This document shows positions 1 to 9,288 of a stretch of 64,000 bases of DNA, piece by piece. The stretch is taken from contig NZ_AP028670.1 of NCBI RefSeq assembly GCF_041154485.1, positions 1,218,680 through 1,282,679 of the forward strand, in the 5' to 3' direction. A program made the translations under genes and the position numbers. The notes below the pieces were generated by a model, which had not been told where the DNA came from, did no database searches, and was given only the letters and a program-made list of their open reading frames with translations. Numbering within the stretch: the first letter of the stretch is position 1; every line of letters begins with the position of its first letter. The DNA is from Variovorax sp. V93. GTDB lineage: Bacteria; Pseudomonadota; Gammaproteobacteria; Burkholderiales; Burkholderiaceae_C.

Positions 1-922
1 CATCGCGCTCGCCGGCCGCGGGCGCGAGGTGCCCCGGCTCGCGCACCCGCGCGGCGAAGCGTTCGCGCGCCGCCACCGGCAGCGGCCCGCCGGCCGCCGC
101 GACGGCCTCGAAGGGATAGGACAGCGGCCCGTTCCAGAAGGCATCGAAGCTCGCCGACAACGCGCGCACCGCCGGCCCGGCCAGCAGCGCGTCCATGTCG
201 ATGAAGTTCGCCGGCTTGCTGCGCCCGAAGTACTCGTCGGCGATGTTGCGCCCGCCGGTGATCGCGAAGCTGTTGTCGGCGATGAAGAGCTTGTTGTGCA
301 TGCGCCGGTTCACGCGGCCGATCTCGTGCAGCGACAGCAGCACGCGCGTGCGCAGGCCGCCGCTGCGCACCGGCAGCGGGTTGAAGACGCGCACCTCCAC
401 GTTGGCGTGCGCGGCCAGCCCGGCGAGCATCTGGTCGTCTCCGCCCGTGTACAGGTCGTCGACCAGCAGGCGCACGCGCACGCCGCGCTGCGCGGCGTCG
501 CGCAGCGCGCGCAGGAATTGCCGCCCCGAGGTGTCGTCCGCCACCACGTAGTACTGCGCATCGACGGTGTGCCGTGCGGCCTGCGCGAGCGCGATGCGCG
601 CCTCGAAGGCCTGGTCGCCGCCCGGCAGCAGGCGCACGCCGGAGAGCTCGGCCGCCTCGGGCGCCGCTTCGTCCCAAGCGGGCAGCGACGCGGCGGCAAT
701 GCGCGCGAGCGCACTGTCCCCCAGGTCGGTGCGCGCGTGCGACGCGACCCGGTGCACCTCGCCGGGCAGGGCGGCGCAGCCCGCCAGCAGCGAGACCGCG
801 ATCATGGCCGCGGCGCACAGCGCACGGGCGAGGCCCTCGTGGTACAGCGCGAGGATGCAGAACCGGCACGCAAGGGGTTCCCATGCGGCACGCAGCGCGG
901 CAAGAGGCTTGGGGGTGTTCAT
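1..922 (-). CDS. Phospholipase D family lipoprotein, 3' end cut off by the window edge
   Basis: The gene runs off the left edge; 307 codons are visible from an ATG at 922. The N-terminus carries a hydrophobic stretch ending in a lipobox (LLAGC), so the product is probably an outer-membrane or periplasmic lipoprotein. About residue 208 a full HKD catalytic motif is visible (HNKLFIAD), preceded by YYVVADD and followed by TGGRNIADEYF, as in cardiolipin-synthase-like PLD enzymes. These enzymes transfer or hydrolyse phosphatidyl groups through a His nucleophile. A second HKD motif would lie outside the window. It diverges from the response regulator at 1131 across a 208-bp gap. Confidence 0.85.
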   Translation of the reverse strand, partial: MNTPKPLAALRAAWEPLACRFCILALYHEGLARALCAAAMIAVSLLAGCAALPGEVHRVASHARTDLGDSALARIAAASLPAWDEAAPEAAELSGVRLLPGGDQAFEARIALAQAARHTVDAQYYVVADDTSGRQFLRALRDAAQRGVRVRLLVDDLYTGGDDQMLAGLAAHANVEVRVFNPLPVRSGGLRTRVLLSLHEIGRVNRRMHNKLFIADNSFAITGGRNIADEYFGRSKPANFIDMDALLAGPAVRALSASFDAFWNGPLSYPFEAVAAAGGPLPVAARERFAARVREPGHLAPAAGERD

Positions 923-1007
923 GGCGGCCCTCGGTGCATCGGATGCGAAGTGGCGATCGATGCAGCCAGTCTTCCGCGCGGTGCCCGCCGCAACAATTGA
1001 GCGCTGC

Positions 1008-1051
1008 GCCTAGTCCCCGGCGCGGCCATCCGACTAGGCCTTTGGTGTAGG
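1008..1051. promoter_or_regulatory. 8-bp inverted repeat plus TGTAGG in the divergent PLD/regulator gap
   Basis: GCCTAGTC (1008-1015) and GACTAGGC (1032-1039) are perfect inverted copies 16 bp apart. TGTAGG follows at 1046-1051. CTAG is rare in such GC-rich DNA, so the symmetry stands out. It lies between divergent genes, 80 bp before a LuxR-type response regulator, and could be that regulator's own binding site. The binding role is inference. Confidence 0.4.
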
Positions 1052-1130
1052 TGCGGGCACTCGCTTATTGAGGGGCTTTGCGCTAACCTGCATTCAGGAC
1101 GGGGAGGGCCACCGTGGACGAGAGGCCCGT

Positions 1131-1814
1131 ATGAAGGTTCTGCTGGTCGATGACCATGAGATCGTCTGGAACGGCACCCGCCTCCTGCTGGAGCGCATGG
1201 CCGCCGAGATCGAACCCGGCCGTCCCTTCCACTTCGAAGCCGTGCGGGACGCCGAACAGGCCTGCCAGCTGGACCCCGCCGGCGTCGACCTGCTGCTGCT
1301 CGACTACCACCTGCCCCAGCTCTCCGGGGTGGCCGCGCTCAAGGCCGTGAAGGCGCACTTCGAGGCCACGCCCGTGTGCATGCAGTCGGCGGAAAGCTCG
1401 CCGCAGCGCGTGCGCGAGATCATCGAGGCCGGCGCCGCCGGCTTCATTCCCAAGTCGTACCGGCTCGAGGACATGGAGGCGGCCCTGCGCGTGGTGCTGC
1501 GCCACCGCATCTACCTGCCGGCCGAGTTCGTGCTGGCCGACGACGTGACCCGCGCGCGCGAGCCCGACGAGCTGCCGCGCGAGGACCTTGCCGGCTTCCT
1601 GCGCGTCGAGCTGTCGCCGCGCCAGCGCCAGGTGCTGGCGCTCGCGATGCGCGGCATGCCGGTCAAGCTGATCGCGCGCCAGCTGCTGATTGCCGAGGGC
1701 ACCGTGAAGGTGCACCTGTCGATGGTCTACCGGGCGCTTGGCGCGCGCAACCGCACCGATGCCCTGTGCCGCGTCTTCGACGCGCAGGCGGCGTGGGCGC
1801 TCGAGGCGACCTGA
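1131..1814 (+). CDS. LuxR/FixJ-family response regulator
   Basis: 227 aa. The N-terminal receiver domain (residues 1-125) begins MKVLLVDDHE and has the phospho-acceptor Asp at residue 58 (LLLLDYHLP). The C-terminal LuxR-type helix-turn-helix (about 160-220) starts LSPRQRQVLALAMRG and contains GTVKVHLS. I start at the ATG at 1131 because the receiver fold begins there; an in-frame start at 1068 would add an unrelated leader. The hybrid kinase starts 2 nt after this stop and is the obvious partner. Targets are unknown; the inverted repeat upstream suggests autoregulation. Confidence 0.88.
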   Translation: MKVLLVDDHEIVWNGTRLLLERMAAEIEPGRPFHFEAVRDAEQACQLDPAGVDLLLLDYHLPQLSGVAALKAVKAHFEATPVCMQSAESSPQRVREIIEAGAAGFIPKSYRLEDMEAALRVVLRHRIYLPAEFVLADDVTRAREPDELPREDLAGFLRVELSPRQRQVLALAMRGMPVKLIARQLLIAEGTVKVHLSMVYRALGARNRTDALCRVFDAQAAWALEAT

Positions 1815-1816
1815 GC

Positions 1817-3586
1817 ATGCCGGCCGCGCGTGACGAGCTGGACGAGCGGCGCCTGCAGGTGGTCGCCGAGCAGGCCGTGGGCTTGCGCTGGCAGATCCTG
1901 CTCACCGCCGTCGTCGTCGCGGCCATCGTCTGGCGCGACGTTCCGGCGCCCTGGGTGCTCGGCTGGTTCGCGGCGGTGATCGCCAGCCGCGAGTGGCGCG
2001 CCGCCGCGCTCGCGCGCATGGCCGCCGACCGCGCCCGCCCGATCGCCGCGCGGCTGCGCGCCACCGTGGGCTGGAACGTGCTGATCGGCGCCTGCAACGG
2101 CTCCGCGGCGCTGTTCATGGCCCGGCTCGACCCGACGCTGGATGCGGTCCTCACGATGATCCTGGTGTCCTGGGGCGCGGGCGCCGTGTCCACCAGCGCG
2201 ACCGTGATGCCCGCCTTCCTGGCCTACGCCGGCCTGCTCTTCGTGCCCACGGCGGCCATGTGGCTCGCGGCCGGCGGCTGGCTCGGCTGGGGCGTGGGTG
2301 CGCTGGTGCTGATGTTCTTCGGCGTGCAGGCGCGCTTTGCGCGGCGCAACCTGCAGACCTTCGAGGAGTCGTTCGGCATCCGCGCCGAGAACCAGGCCCT
2401 GGCCACCTCGCTGGAGTTCGAGCGCGCGCAGCTGGCCATTGCGCGCGACCAGGCGGTGCGCGCCAACAACGACAAGAGCCGCTTCCTGGCCGGCGCCAGC
2501 CACGACCTGCGCCAGCCCCTGCAGGCGATGGCGCTCAACGTGGGGGCGCTGCGGCACGTGCCGATGGCGCCCGACGCACGCGCCATCGTCGAGGTGGTCG
2601 ACAGCAGCCTGGAGCAGCTGCGCGCCATGCTCGACGCCCTGCTCGACGTCTCGAAGCTCGACGCCGGCGTGGTGGTGGCGCAGCCGCAGCGCGTGCGGAT
2701 CGACCGGCTGCTGACCGCCGTGATGGCCAGCTTCGGCGCCGCGGCGGCGGCGCGCCGGGTGGCCCTGCACACCGCCTGCCCGCCCGGCCTGGAGGTGCAC
2801 ACCGACCCCGACCTGCTGCGCCGCATGCTGGCCAACCTGGTGGACAACGCGATCAAGTTCTCGCCCGCGGGCGGGCAGGTCGAGGTGCGGGTCGGCGCGC
2901 GCGAGGCACCGGACGCATCGAAGGACGAGGTCGAGCTGACGGTGCGGGACAGCGGTCCCGGCATCGCCCCCGAGAACCACCGGCTCGTGTTCGAGGACCT
3001 GGTCCGGCTCCCGGCGCCGGGCCCCGGCGCCGCGGGGCATGGCCTGGGCCTGGGCATCGTGCGGCGGATGGCCGAACTGCTGGGCGTGCCGGTCGAGCTC
3101 GATTCCAGCCTCGGCGCGGGCGCCTGCTTCCGCCTGCGGCTGCCGCGCGCCGCACCCGCGGGCGGCGACGGCCCCGGGGGCGACGGCGCCGGCACGCCGT
3201 GGAGCCTGGCGGGGCGCTGCGTGCTGGTGATCGAGGACGACCCGATGGTGCGCGGCGCCTACCTCAACGCGCTCGGCGCCATGGGCTGCCGCGTGCTGTC
3301 CGCCGCCACGCTCGACGAGGCGCTCGCGCAGATCGGCGAGCCCGATGCGGTGGTGGTCGACTGCCGGCTCGGCGGCGGCGTCTCGGGCTTCGATGCCGCC
3401 GAGCGCCTGCGCGCCCGGCGCCGCGCACAGCCGGCCGGGCCTGCGCTGCCGATCGTCATGGTCACGGCCGACACCGACCCGGCGGTGGTCGAGGCGGCGC
3501 GGCGGCAGGCGCTGCCGCTGCTGCGCAAGCCCGTCGACGAGCGCGGGCTCGGCCGCGCGCTGGCTGCGGCCATCGAAGGTTCCTGA
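1817..3586 (+). CDS. Membrane hybrid histidine kinase with C-terminal receiver domain
   Basis: 589 aa. Several hydrophobic segments fill residues ~20-180, with no recognisable periplasmic sensor. The H-box ASHDLRQPLQ places the phosphorylated His near residue 229. The HATPase domain follows, with NLVDNAIKFS and a GHGLGLGIV G-box. A receiver domain begins near residue 468 (VLVIEDDPMV) with Asp ~515 (VVVDCRLGG) and the conserved Lys in LLRKPVD. This architecture allows His-to-Asp phosphorelay or self-quenching. The start follows the response regulator stop by 2 nt, so the two are co-translated. The giant oxidoreductase gene starts 30 bp after it. Confidence 0.88.
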   Translation: MPAARDELDERRLQVVAEQAVGLRWQILLTAVVVAAIVWRDVPAPWVLGWFAAVIASREWRAAALARMAADRARPIAARLRATVGWNVLIGACNGSAALFMARLDPTLDAVLTMILVSWGAGAVSTSATVMPAFLAYAGLLFVPTAAMWLAAGGWLGWGVGALVLMFFGVQARFARRNLQTFEESFGIRAENQALATSLEFERAQLAIARDQAVRANNDKSRFLAGASHDLRQPLQAMALNVGALRHVPMAPDARAIVEVVDSSLEQLRAMLDALLDVSKLDAGVVVAQPQRVRIDRLLTAVMASFGAAAAARRVALHTACPPGLEVHTDPDLLRRMLANLVDNAIKFSPAGGQVEVRVGAREAPDASKDEVELTVRDSGPGIAPENHRLVFEDLVRLPAPGPGAAGHGLGLGIVRRMAELLGVPVELDSSLGAGACFRLRLPRAAPAGGDGPGGDGAGTPWSLAGRCVLVIEDDPMVRGAYLNALGAMGCRVLSAATLDEALAQIGEPDAVVVDCRLGGGVSGFDAAERLRARRRAQPAGPALPIVMVTADTDPAVVEAARRQALPLLRKPVDERGLGRALAAAIEGS

Positions 3587-3616
3587 ACCCGCCATCCATC
3601 CCGCGAGGATCCGAAC

Positions 3617-6600
3617 ATGAACGACGGCCGCCACCCTTCCGACCCTGCCCCCGGCGACCGCCAGCTCTCGGAGGGCGCCGAGGTGCTGGTGCGCGAGATC
3701 CTCGCCGCGCCGCCCGATGCGCTGCACTGCGAGGTGCTGGTCATCGGCAGCGGCTACGGCGGCGCCGTGGCGGCGGCACGGCTGGCGGGCGCGCTGCCGC
3801 TGGACGCGGCACCCGGCATCGCGGCGGGCGCGACACCCGTCAAGGTCTACCTGCTGGAGCGCGGCAGCGAATACCTGCCGGGCGAGTTTCCGGCCAGCTT
3901 CGCCGAGCTGCCGGGGCACGTGCGCTTCAGCATGCAGGACGGCAAGCCCGCGCGCGGCAATGCCTCGGGGCTGTTCGACCTGCGCCTGGGCGGCGACGTG
4001 AACGCGCTGCTCGGCAACGGGCTGGGCGGCGGGTCGCTCATCAATGCGGCGGTGATGGAACGCGCCACGCCCGACGCCTTCGAGGGCGGCGCATGGCCCG
4101 CGGGCCTCGACCTGGCTGCGCTGGCAGAGGGCTACGACAAGGCCGAGGCCATGCTGGCGCCGGAGCAGATTCCCGAGCGCGTCTCGAAGCTCGACTCCCT
4201 GCTCAAAGCCGGCGCGCGGCTGCATGCGGCATCGCGCGGCAAGGCCCATGTCGCGATCGCCTTCGCCGACGGCACGCGCACGCCGGCCCAGGTGGCGATG
4301 CACCGCTGCCTGCGCTGCGGCGACTGCGTGAGCGGCTGCAACCACCGCGCCAAGAAATCGCTGGACACCAACTACCTGGCGCTGGCCCATGCGCGCGGCG
4401 CGCGCCTGTTCACCGGCGGCACCGCGCACCGCATCGCGGCCCTGCCGGGCGGGGCCGGCTACGCGGTCGAATTCTTCTTCACCGACCGGCGCAAGGCGCG
4501 CAGCGACAACGCCCGGCCCTACGTGGTGCGCGCGCGGCGGGTGGTGGTGGCCGCCGGCACGCTGGGCTCCGCCGAGCTGCTGCTGCGCTCCAGGGCCGCG
4601 GGCCTGCCCGTCTCGCAGGCGCTGGGCGCGGGCTTCTCGGCCAATGGCGACATGATCGCGGCCGCGGCCGGACAGCGCGACGAAGCGCTGTCCAGCGCGC
4701 CCGAAGGCGATGCGCCGGCGCAGCGCGGCATCGGGCCGACCATCACCGGGCTGCTGCGCACCTGCGCGGCGCCGGGCGAACGGCCGCTGGTGATCGAGGA
4801 GTTCGCCATTCCCGCGCCGCTGCGCCGCCTGCTGGCCGAGGTGGTGACCACCACCGACGCCCTGCAGGCGCTCGCGCAGACGGACTTCGACCTGCATGCA
4901 CCGGACGAGGCGCGCGATCCGCTGGCCGTGGACGACGACATGCTGCGGCACACGCCGGTCTACGGAATGATGGGCGACGACGGCGCCGCCGGCACCCTCT
5001 ACCTGGTCGGCCAAGGTACGGGCGACGCGGTGCTGGCCGATGCGCAGGTGCGCGTCGCGTGGGCCAAGGCGGCGGCCCTGCCGGTGTTTGCGGCACAGAT
5101 GCGTGCGCTGCATGCGGCCCACGACGGCGCGGGCGGGCTCGGCGGGCGCGTGCTGCCCAACCCGCTGTGGCATCCGCTCCCGCCGTTTAGCAGCCTCGAG
5201 TCCCTGCTGCCTCCGTCGGGCCCGGTGCTGACGGTGCATCCGCTCGGCGGCTGCCGCATGGCCGACGGGCGCGAGCGCGGCGTGGTCGACGGCTGGGGCC
5301 GCGTCCACCATGGCGCGGCTGCGGGGCCGCTGCCCGGCCTGGCGGTGCTCGACGGCTCGATCGTGCCGGTGTCGCTGGGCATCAACCCCTCGCTCACCAT
5401 CGCGGCACTGGCCGAGCGCGCGGTGCCGATGCTGGCCGCGGACTGGGGCCTGGCGCTGGCCGGATCGCCGCCGCCCCCGGCCTCGGAGCGCCCGCTGCGG
5501 CGCGACCTGACACATCCCCGCGCCCCGGCGCCCACGCGCGTCTCGATGCGGGAACGGATGACGGGCCGCGTGCACATCGAGGGGCAGGCCTTCGCGCTGA
5601 GCGCCGAGGTGGAATTCGAGCCCGTCGACGTGCCGGCCCTGCGCGCGGCGCCGCGCGCGCTCGCCCAGCCGGCGGTGGTCCTGCGCTTCGGCACGGGCAG
5701 GGATGCGCCGACAGCGCGTTGCACCGGCACCGCATCGATGCTGGTGCGCGAGAAGAGCGACAGCATCGAGCGCATCCAGCGCAGCCATCGGCTGGCGCGC
5801 AAGAAGCTGCTGGCGCTGGCCGAGGTGCTGCTGTCCGCGCGCACTGCCATGGCGGGCCCGGACGGCGACGGCGGCAACGGCCAGCGCGAGGAAAGCGCCG
5901 CCTTCGAAGGCGCCGCCATGGCCGACCTGATGGCGCTGTGCTCCCACCTGGGGCAGGTGCGCCTCATCGTGTACGACTGGACGGTGGAGCGGGCCGAAGC
6001 CGGCGCGCCGCTGAAGCAGGGCGACCGGCTGCGGCTCACCAAGCGCATCGCCTTCGTCGAGGGCGGCAACCCGTGGCGGCAACTGAGCGAGGGCGAACTG
6101 CAGCGCGTCGGCCCCGAGGGTTCGACGCCGCTGGGCCGCATGGTGCTGGACCCTTCCTACTTCGTCGAGCAGCTGCAGCCGCTGCTGCGCGTCGAGCACC
6201 AGCAGGACATGCCGAACCAGCTCGGCGACCTCGCCGAACTGGCGCTGTGGGTGCTGCGCATCGTGCTGCACGTTCACCTGCTGCATTTCGTGCCGCCGCC
6301 CGACTCGCCGCAGCGCATCTGGGAGCGCCTGCCCGGCGAGGTGCACGGCGTGCGTCCCGAGCCGGTCGAGCTCGCCGCCGCCGCGGCCGGCCCGGGCCGT
6401 GCACCGCCGCGGCTGCTGTCGCGCTACCGTCCGCCGGTGCGCCGCGCGGGCACGCGGCCCGTGATGCTGATCCACGGCTATGGCGCGAGCGGCTCCACCT
6501 TCGCGCACAAGAGCATTCCCGGCAACCTGGTGCACAGCCTGCTCGCGGCCGGGCGCGAGGTCTGGGTGCTCGACCTGCGCACCAGCATCGGCTTTGCGGA

Positions 6601-9214
6601 CCGGCCGCGGCCCTACTGGTCGTTCGACGAGGCGGCCGAGGCCGACATCCCCGACGCGCTGCGCACCGTGCAGGCGGCGCATGCGGTGCCCGGCGACCCG
6701 GCACCCGTGCAGGTCGACGTGGTGGCGCACTGCATCGGCGCCGCCATGTTCAGCGTGGCGGTGCTGCGGCTGCCCGAGCTGCATGCGTCGATCGGCGCGG
6801 TGGTGCTGTCGCAGGTGGGGCCGCTGCTGCGCGCCACCGCCTTCAACCGCTTCCGCGGCTATGTGGCGGGCTACCTGCAGCAGTACCTCGGCACCGACGA
6901 GTTCGACACGCGCCCCGCGCTCACGCCCATGAAGCGCCTGCTCGTCGACGGCCTGCTGGCGACCTTTCCCTACCCCGACGACGATGGCGAGGCCGAGCGC
7001 CTGCGCCAGGCGCCGGGCTTCGCGGCCGTGCGGCACCGGGCCGACGCCATCTTCGGCCAGACCATGCGGCTGCACAACATCGGCAAGGACACGCTCGATG
7101 CGCTCGATTCGATCTACGGCTTCGTGAAAGTGCGCGGCCTCGCCCAGGTCGGCTGCTACGCCCGCGAAGAGGTGCTGACCGACGCCGGCGGGCAGGGCCA
7201 TGCGGTCGGCTTCGAGCAGCTCGGCCAGCGCTTCGGCTTCCCGGTGCTCATGCTGCACGGGCAGCGCAACGCGGTGTTCGACTGGCGCGGCTCCTACGAG
7301 AGCTTCTGGCTGCTGAAGCGCGTGTTCGGCAAGGACGAAGGCCTGCCGCGCGAGCCGCCGCAGCTGCCGGACCCGTCGGACGCTTCGAAGCCTTCCGCGG
7401 GCGACCTGTTCCTCGGCGAAGGCACCCCGCACCAGCTGCTGGTGCTCGGCGCCTATGGCCACCAGGACACGCTGATCGGCGAGAAGGCCTGCATCGACGT
7501 GTTCCCGCACATCGTGCGCTTCCTCGAGGCCTTCGACACCAAGCCCGGCCCCGGCGAGCCGGTGCCGCCCGACTGGCGGGCCAGCCTGCCGTGGACCGGC
7601 CCATGGCTCGGCCATGCGAGCCGCTCGGCGGGCAACGCGGGCCGGCTGCATTGCCGGCTGGCGCTGCGCCCGCCGCCCGCGCACGTGTCGGCGCGCGCCG
7701 TGGTCTTCGTGCCGGCGCGGCGCCGCGACGGGCGCTGGTGCTTCGACTTCGAAGGCATGGTGGCGATGGAGACCACGCGCGAGAAGCTCCTGCAGGAGGC
7801 GGTGGAGATCGACCTGTTCGACGACCGGCTCGCCGAGTACCAGGGCTTCGCGGTGCTGACGGCGCACGACGACCTGCCCATGGCGCGCGGCCCGATCGAA
7901 GTGCTGGGCCGGCGGCTGGCGGCCGGGCTGTTCGCGCAGCCGCAGGACGAGCCCATCGGCCCGATCCGCGAGCAGGTGGTGCGAACGCTGGAGGCGGCCG
8001 CCGACGCGCAGCGCGAGCGCGCCGTGGTGCGCCTTGACCCCGCATGGACCGGCGCCGTGCAGCGCGAGGGCGAGCCCGCGCAGGCCTCGCTGTGCTTCGC
8101 GCTCGCCAGTTGCCAGTACCTGCCGGGACTGGTCGACTGGCTGCCCGCCCAGGCCTCGTACCGGCGGCTCGCGCAGCGGCTCGAGCAGCTCGCGCCGCCG
8201 CACAAGCCGCAGTTGCTGGTGCTGGCCGGCGACCAGGTGTATGTCGACCAGACCGCGGGCCTTTTCGTGCCGGCGGGCGGCGACGACGTCGGCCAGGCCT
8301 ATGCGCTCACCTTCAGGCTGGAGGCGCTGCGCCAGGTGATGGCCTCGCTGCCGACCTATCCGCTGCTCGACGATCACGAGGTGATGGACGACTGGGAGCC
8401 GGAGCCCGGCCTCGATGGCACGCCGGCCGTGCGCGCCGCGCTCGACGGCTACGCCGCGCAGCAGCACAAGGTGGTGCGCGGCAGCGGTCCGCATCGCGAC
8501 CCGCGTCCCTTCGACTACCGCGTGGCGCCGGCCGGCTTTCCGTTCTACATGCTCGACACGCGCAGCACGCGCCAGCGCCGCGCGCTGCGCCCGGACGCGC
8601 AGGCCGCGCCGCTGGAGCAGGCGTCGATCCGCGCCGAGGCCGGGCTGGGCGACCTGAGGAAGTGGCTGGAGGCCGCGCCCGCCGCAGTGCCCAAGTTCAT
8701 CGTGTCGCCGGTGGCGCTGTTCCCGATGCCGCGCGCCGCCGTCTTCGGCGACCCGGCGCAACGCCTGGGGCTGGACGACTGGAGCGGATACCCGGCCTCG
8801 CAGCGCGCGCTGCTCGAACTGCTGCGCGACACCGCCGCGCGCCATGTGGTGGTGCTGTCGGGCGACCGCCACATGTCGAGCGTGTCCAGCCTCTGGCTGC
8901 AGGCGGCGGACGGGCCGGTCGAGGTGATCTCGGTCGTGTCCTCGGGGCTGTATGCGCCCTGGACCTTCGTCAATGCGCGGCCCGATGCGTTCTGGCTCGA
9001 CGGCCGGGTCGAGCTCGGCCCCGTGCCCGGTGCCTTCGGTGCCACCATGGTCACCGCGGCCGTGGGCACCGGCAACGGCTTTGCCGTGGTACAGGTGGAG
9101 CGCGGCGAAGCCGGCCATTGGCGCATCGGCGTCACGCTCGACCTGGACGATGGACTCACGCAGTGCCATCGCGAGCTCGATCCGGCCGGCGGCCCCGGCT
9201 GGACGGTGGTGTAG
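3617..9214 (+). CDS. Three-domain fusion: GMC oxidoreductase, alpha/beta hydrolase, PhoD-like phosphatase
   Basis: 1865 aa in one uninterrupted frame. Residues ~35-620 are a cholesterol-oxidase-like GMC flavoenzyme: the FAD motif GSGYGG is at 44-49, and the C-terminal signature HPLGGCRMADG continues into SLGINPSLTIAALAE. Cysteines 231, 234, 237 and 241 form CxxCxxCxxxC. Residues ~945-1310 are an alpha/beta hydrolase (MLIHGYGASG) whose nucleophile elbow reads AHCIGA, giving Cys1039 in place of Ser. Residues ~1490-1860 are a PhoD-type metallophosphatase (LAGDQVYVDQ, LLDDHEVMDDW, LSGDRHMS). No signal peptide is visible. The substrate is unknown; sterol, lipid or ester chemistry is a guess. Placement directly behind a two-component pair suggests joint expression. 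Confidence 0.88.
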   Translation: MNDGRHPSDPAPGDRQLSEGAEVLVREILAAPPDALHCEVLVIGSGYGGAVAAARLAGALPLDAAPGIAAGATPVKVYLLERGSEYLPGEFPASFAELPGHVRFSMQDGKPARGNASGLFDLRLGGDVNALLGNGLGGGSLINAAVMERATPDAFEGGAWPAGLDLAALAEGYDKAEAMLAPEQIPERVSKLDSLLKAGARLHAASRGKAHVAIAFADGTRTPAQVAMHRCLRCGDCVSGCNHRAKKSLDTNYLALAHARGARLFTGGTAHRIAALPGGAGYAVEFFFTDRRKARSDNARPYVVRARRVVVAAGTLGSAELLLRSRAAGLPVSQALGAGFSANGDMIAAAAGQRDEALSSAPEGDAPAQRGIGPTITGLLRTCAAPGERPLVIEEFAIPAPLRRLLAEVVTTTDALQALAQTDFDLHAPDEARDPLAVDDDMLRHTPVYGMMGDDGAAGTLYLVGQGTGDAVLADAQVRVAWAKAAALPVFAAQMRALHAAHDGAGGLGGRVLPNPLWHPLPPFSSLESLLPPSGPVLTVHPLGGCRMADGRERGVVDGWGRVHHGAAAGPLPGLAVLDGSIVPVSLGINPSLTIAALAERAVPMLAADWGLALAGSPPPPASERPLRRDLTHPRAPAPTRVSMRERMTGRVHIEGQAFALSAEVEFEPVDVPALRAAPRALAQPAVVLRFGTGRDAPTARCTGTASMLVREKSDSIERIQRSHRLARKKLLALAEVLLSARTAMAGPDGDGGNGQREESAAFEGAAMADLMALCSHLGQVRLIVYDWTVERAEAGAPLKQGDRLRLTKRIAFVEGGNPWRQLSEGELQRVGPEGSTPLGRMVLDPSYFVEQLQPLLRVEHQQDMPNQLGDLAELALWVLRIVLHVHLLHFVPPPDSPQRIWERLPGEVHGVRPEPVELAAAAAGPGRAPPRLLSRYRPPVRRAGTRPVMLIHGYGASGSTFAHKSIPGNLVHSLLAAGREVWVLDLRTSIGFADRPRPYWSFDEAAEADIPDALRTVQAAHAVPGDPAPVQVDVVAHCIGAAMFSVAVLRLPELHASIGAVVLSQVGPLLRATAFNRFRGYVAGYLQQYLGTDEFDTRPALTPMKRLLVDGLLATFPYPDDDGEAERLRQAPGFAAVRHRADAIFGQTMRLHNIGKDTLDALDSIYGFVKVRGLAQVGCYAREEVLTDAGGQGHAVGFEQLGQRFGFPVLMLHGQRNAVFDWRGSYESFWLLKRVFGKDEGLPREPPQLPDPSDASKPSAGDLFLGEGTPHQLLVLGAYGHQDTLIGEKACIDVFPHIVRFLEAFDTKPGPGEPVPPDWRASLPWTGPWLGHASRSAGNAGRLHCRLALRPPPAHVSARAVVFVPARRRDGRWCFDFEGMVAMETTREKLLQEAVEIDLFDDRLAEYQGFAVLTAHDDLPMARGPIEVLGRRLAAGLFAQPQDEPIGPIREQVVRTLEAAADAQRERAVVRLDPAWTGAVQREGEPAQASLCFALASCQYLPGLVDWLPAQASYRRLAQRLEQLAPPHKPQLLVLAGDQVYVDQTAGLFVPAGGDDVGQAYALTFRLEALRQVMASLPTYPLLDDHEVMDDWEPEPGLDGTPAVRAALDGYAAQQHKVVRGSGPHRDPRPFDYRVAPAGFPFYMLDTRSTRQRRALRPDAQAAPLEQASIRAEAGLGDLRKWLEAAPAAVPKFIVSPVALFPMPRAAVFGDPAQRLGLDDWSGYPASQRALLELLRDTAARHVVVLSGDRHMSSVSSLWLQAADGPVEVISVVSSGLYAPWTFVNARPDAFWLDGRVELGPVPGAFGATMVTAAVGTGNGFAVVQVERGEAGHWRIGVTLDLDDGLTQCHRELDPAGGPGWTVV

Positions 9215-9288
9215 CGAGGGGGATCGGGCCGGCGAATCCGGCGCTGGACCAGGCACTCGGCGCCGCATCGGCGCCGTGAGCATTCCCC

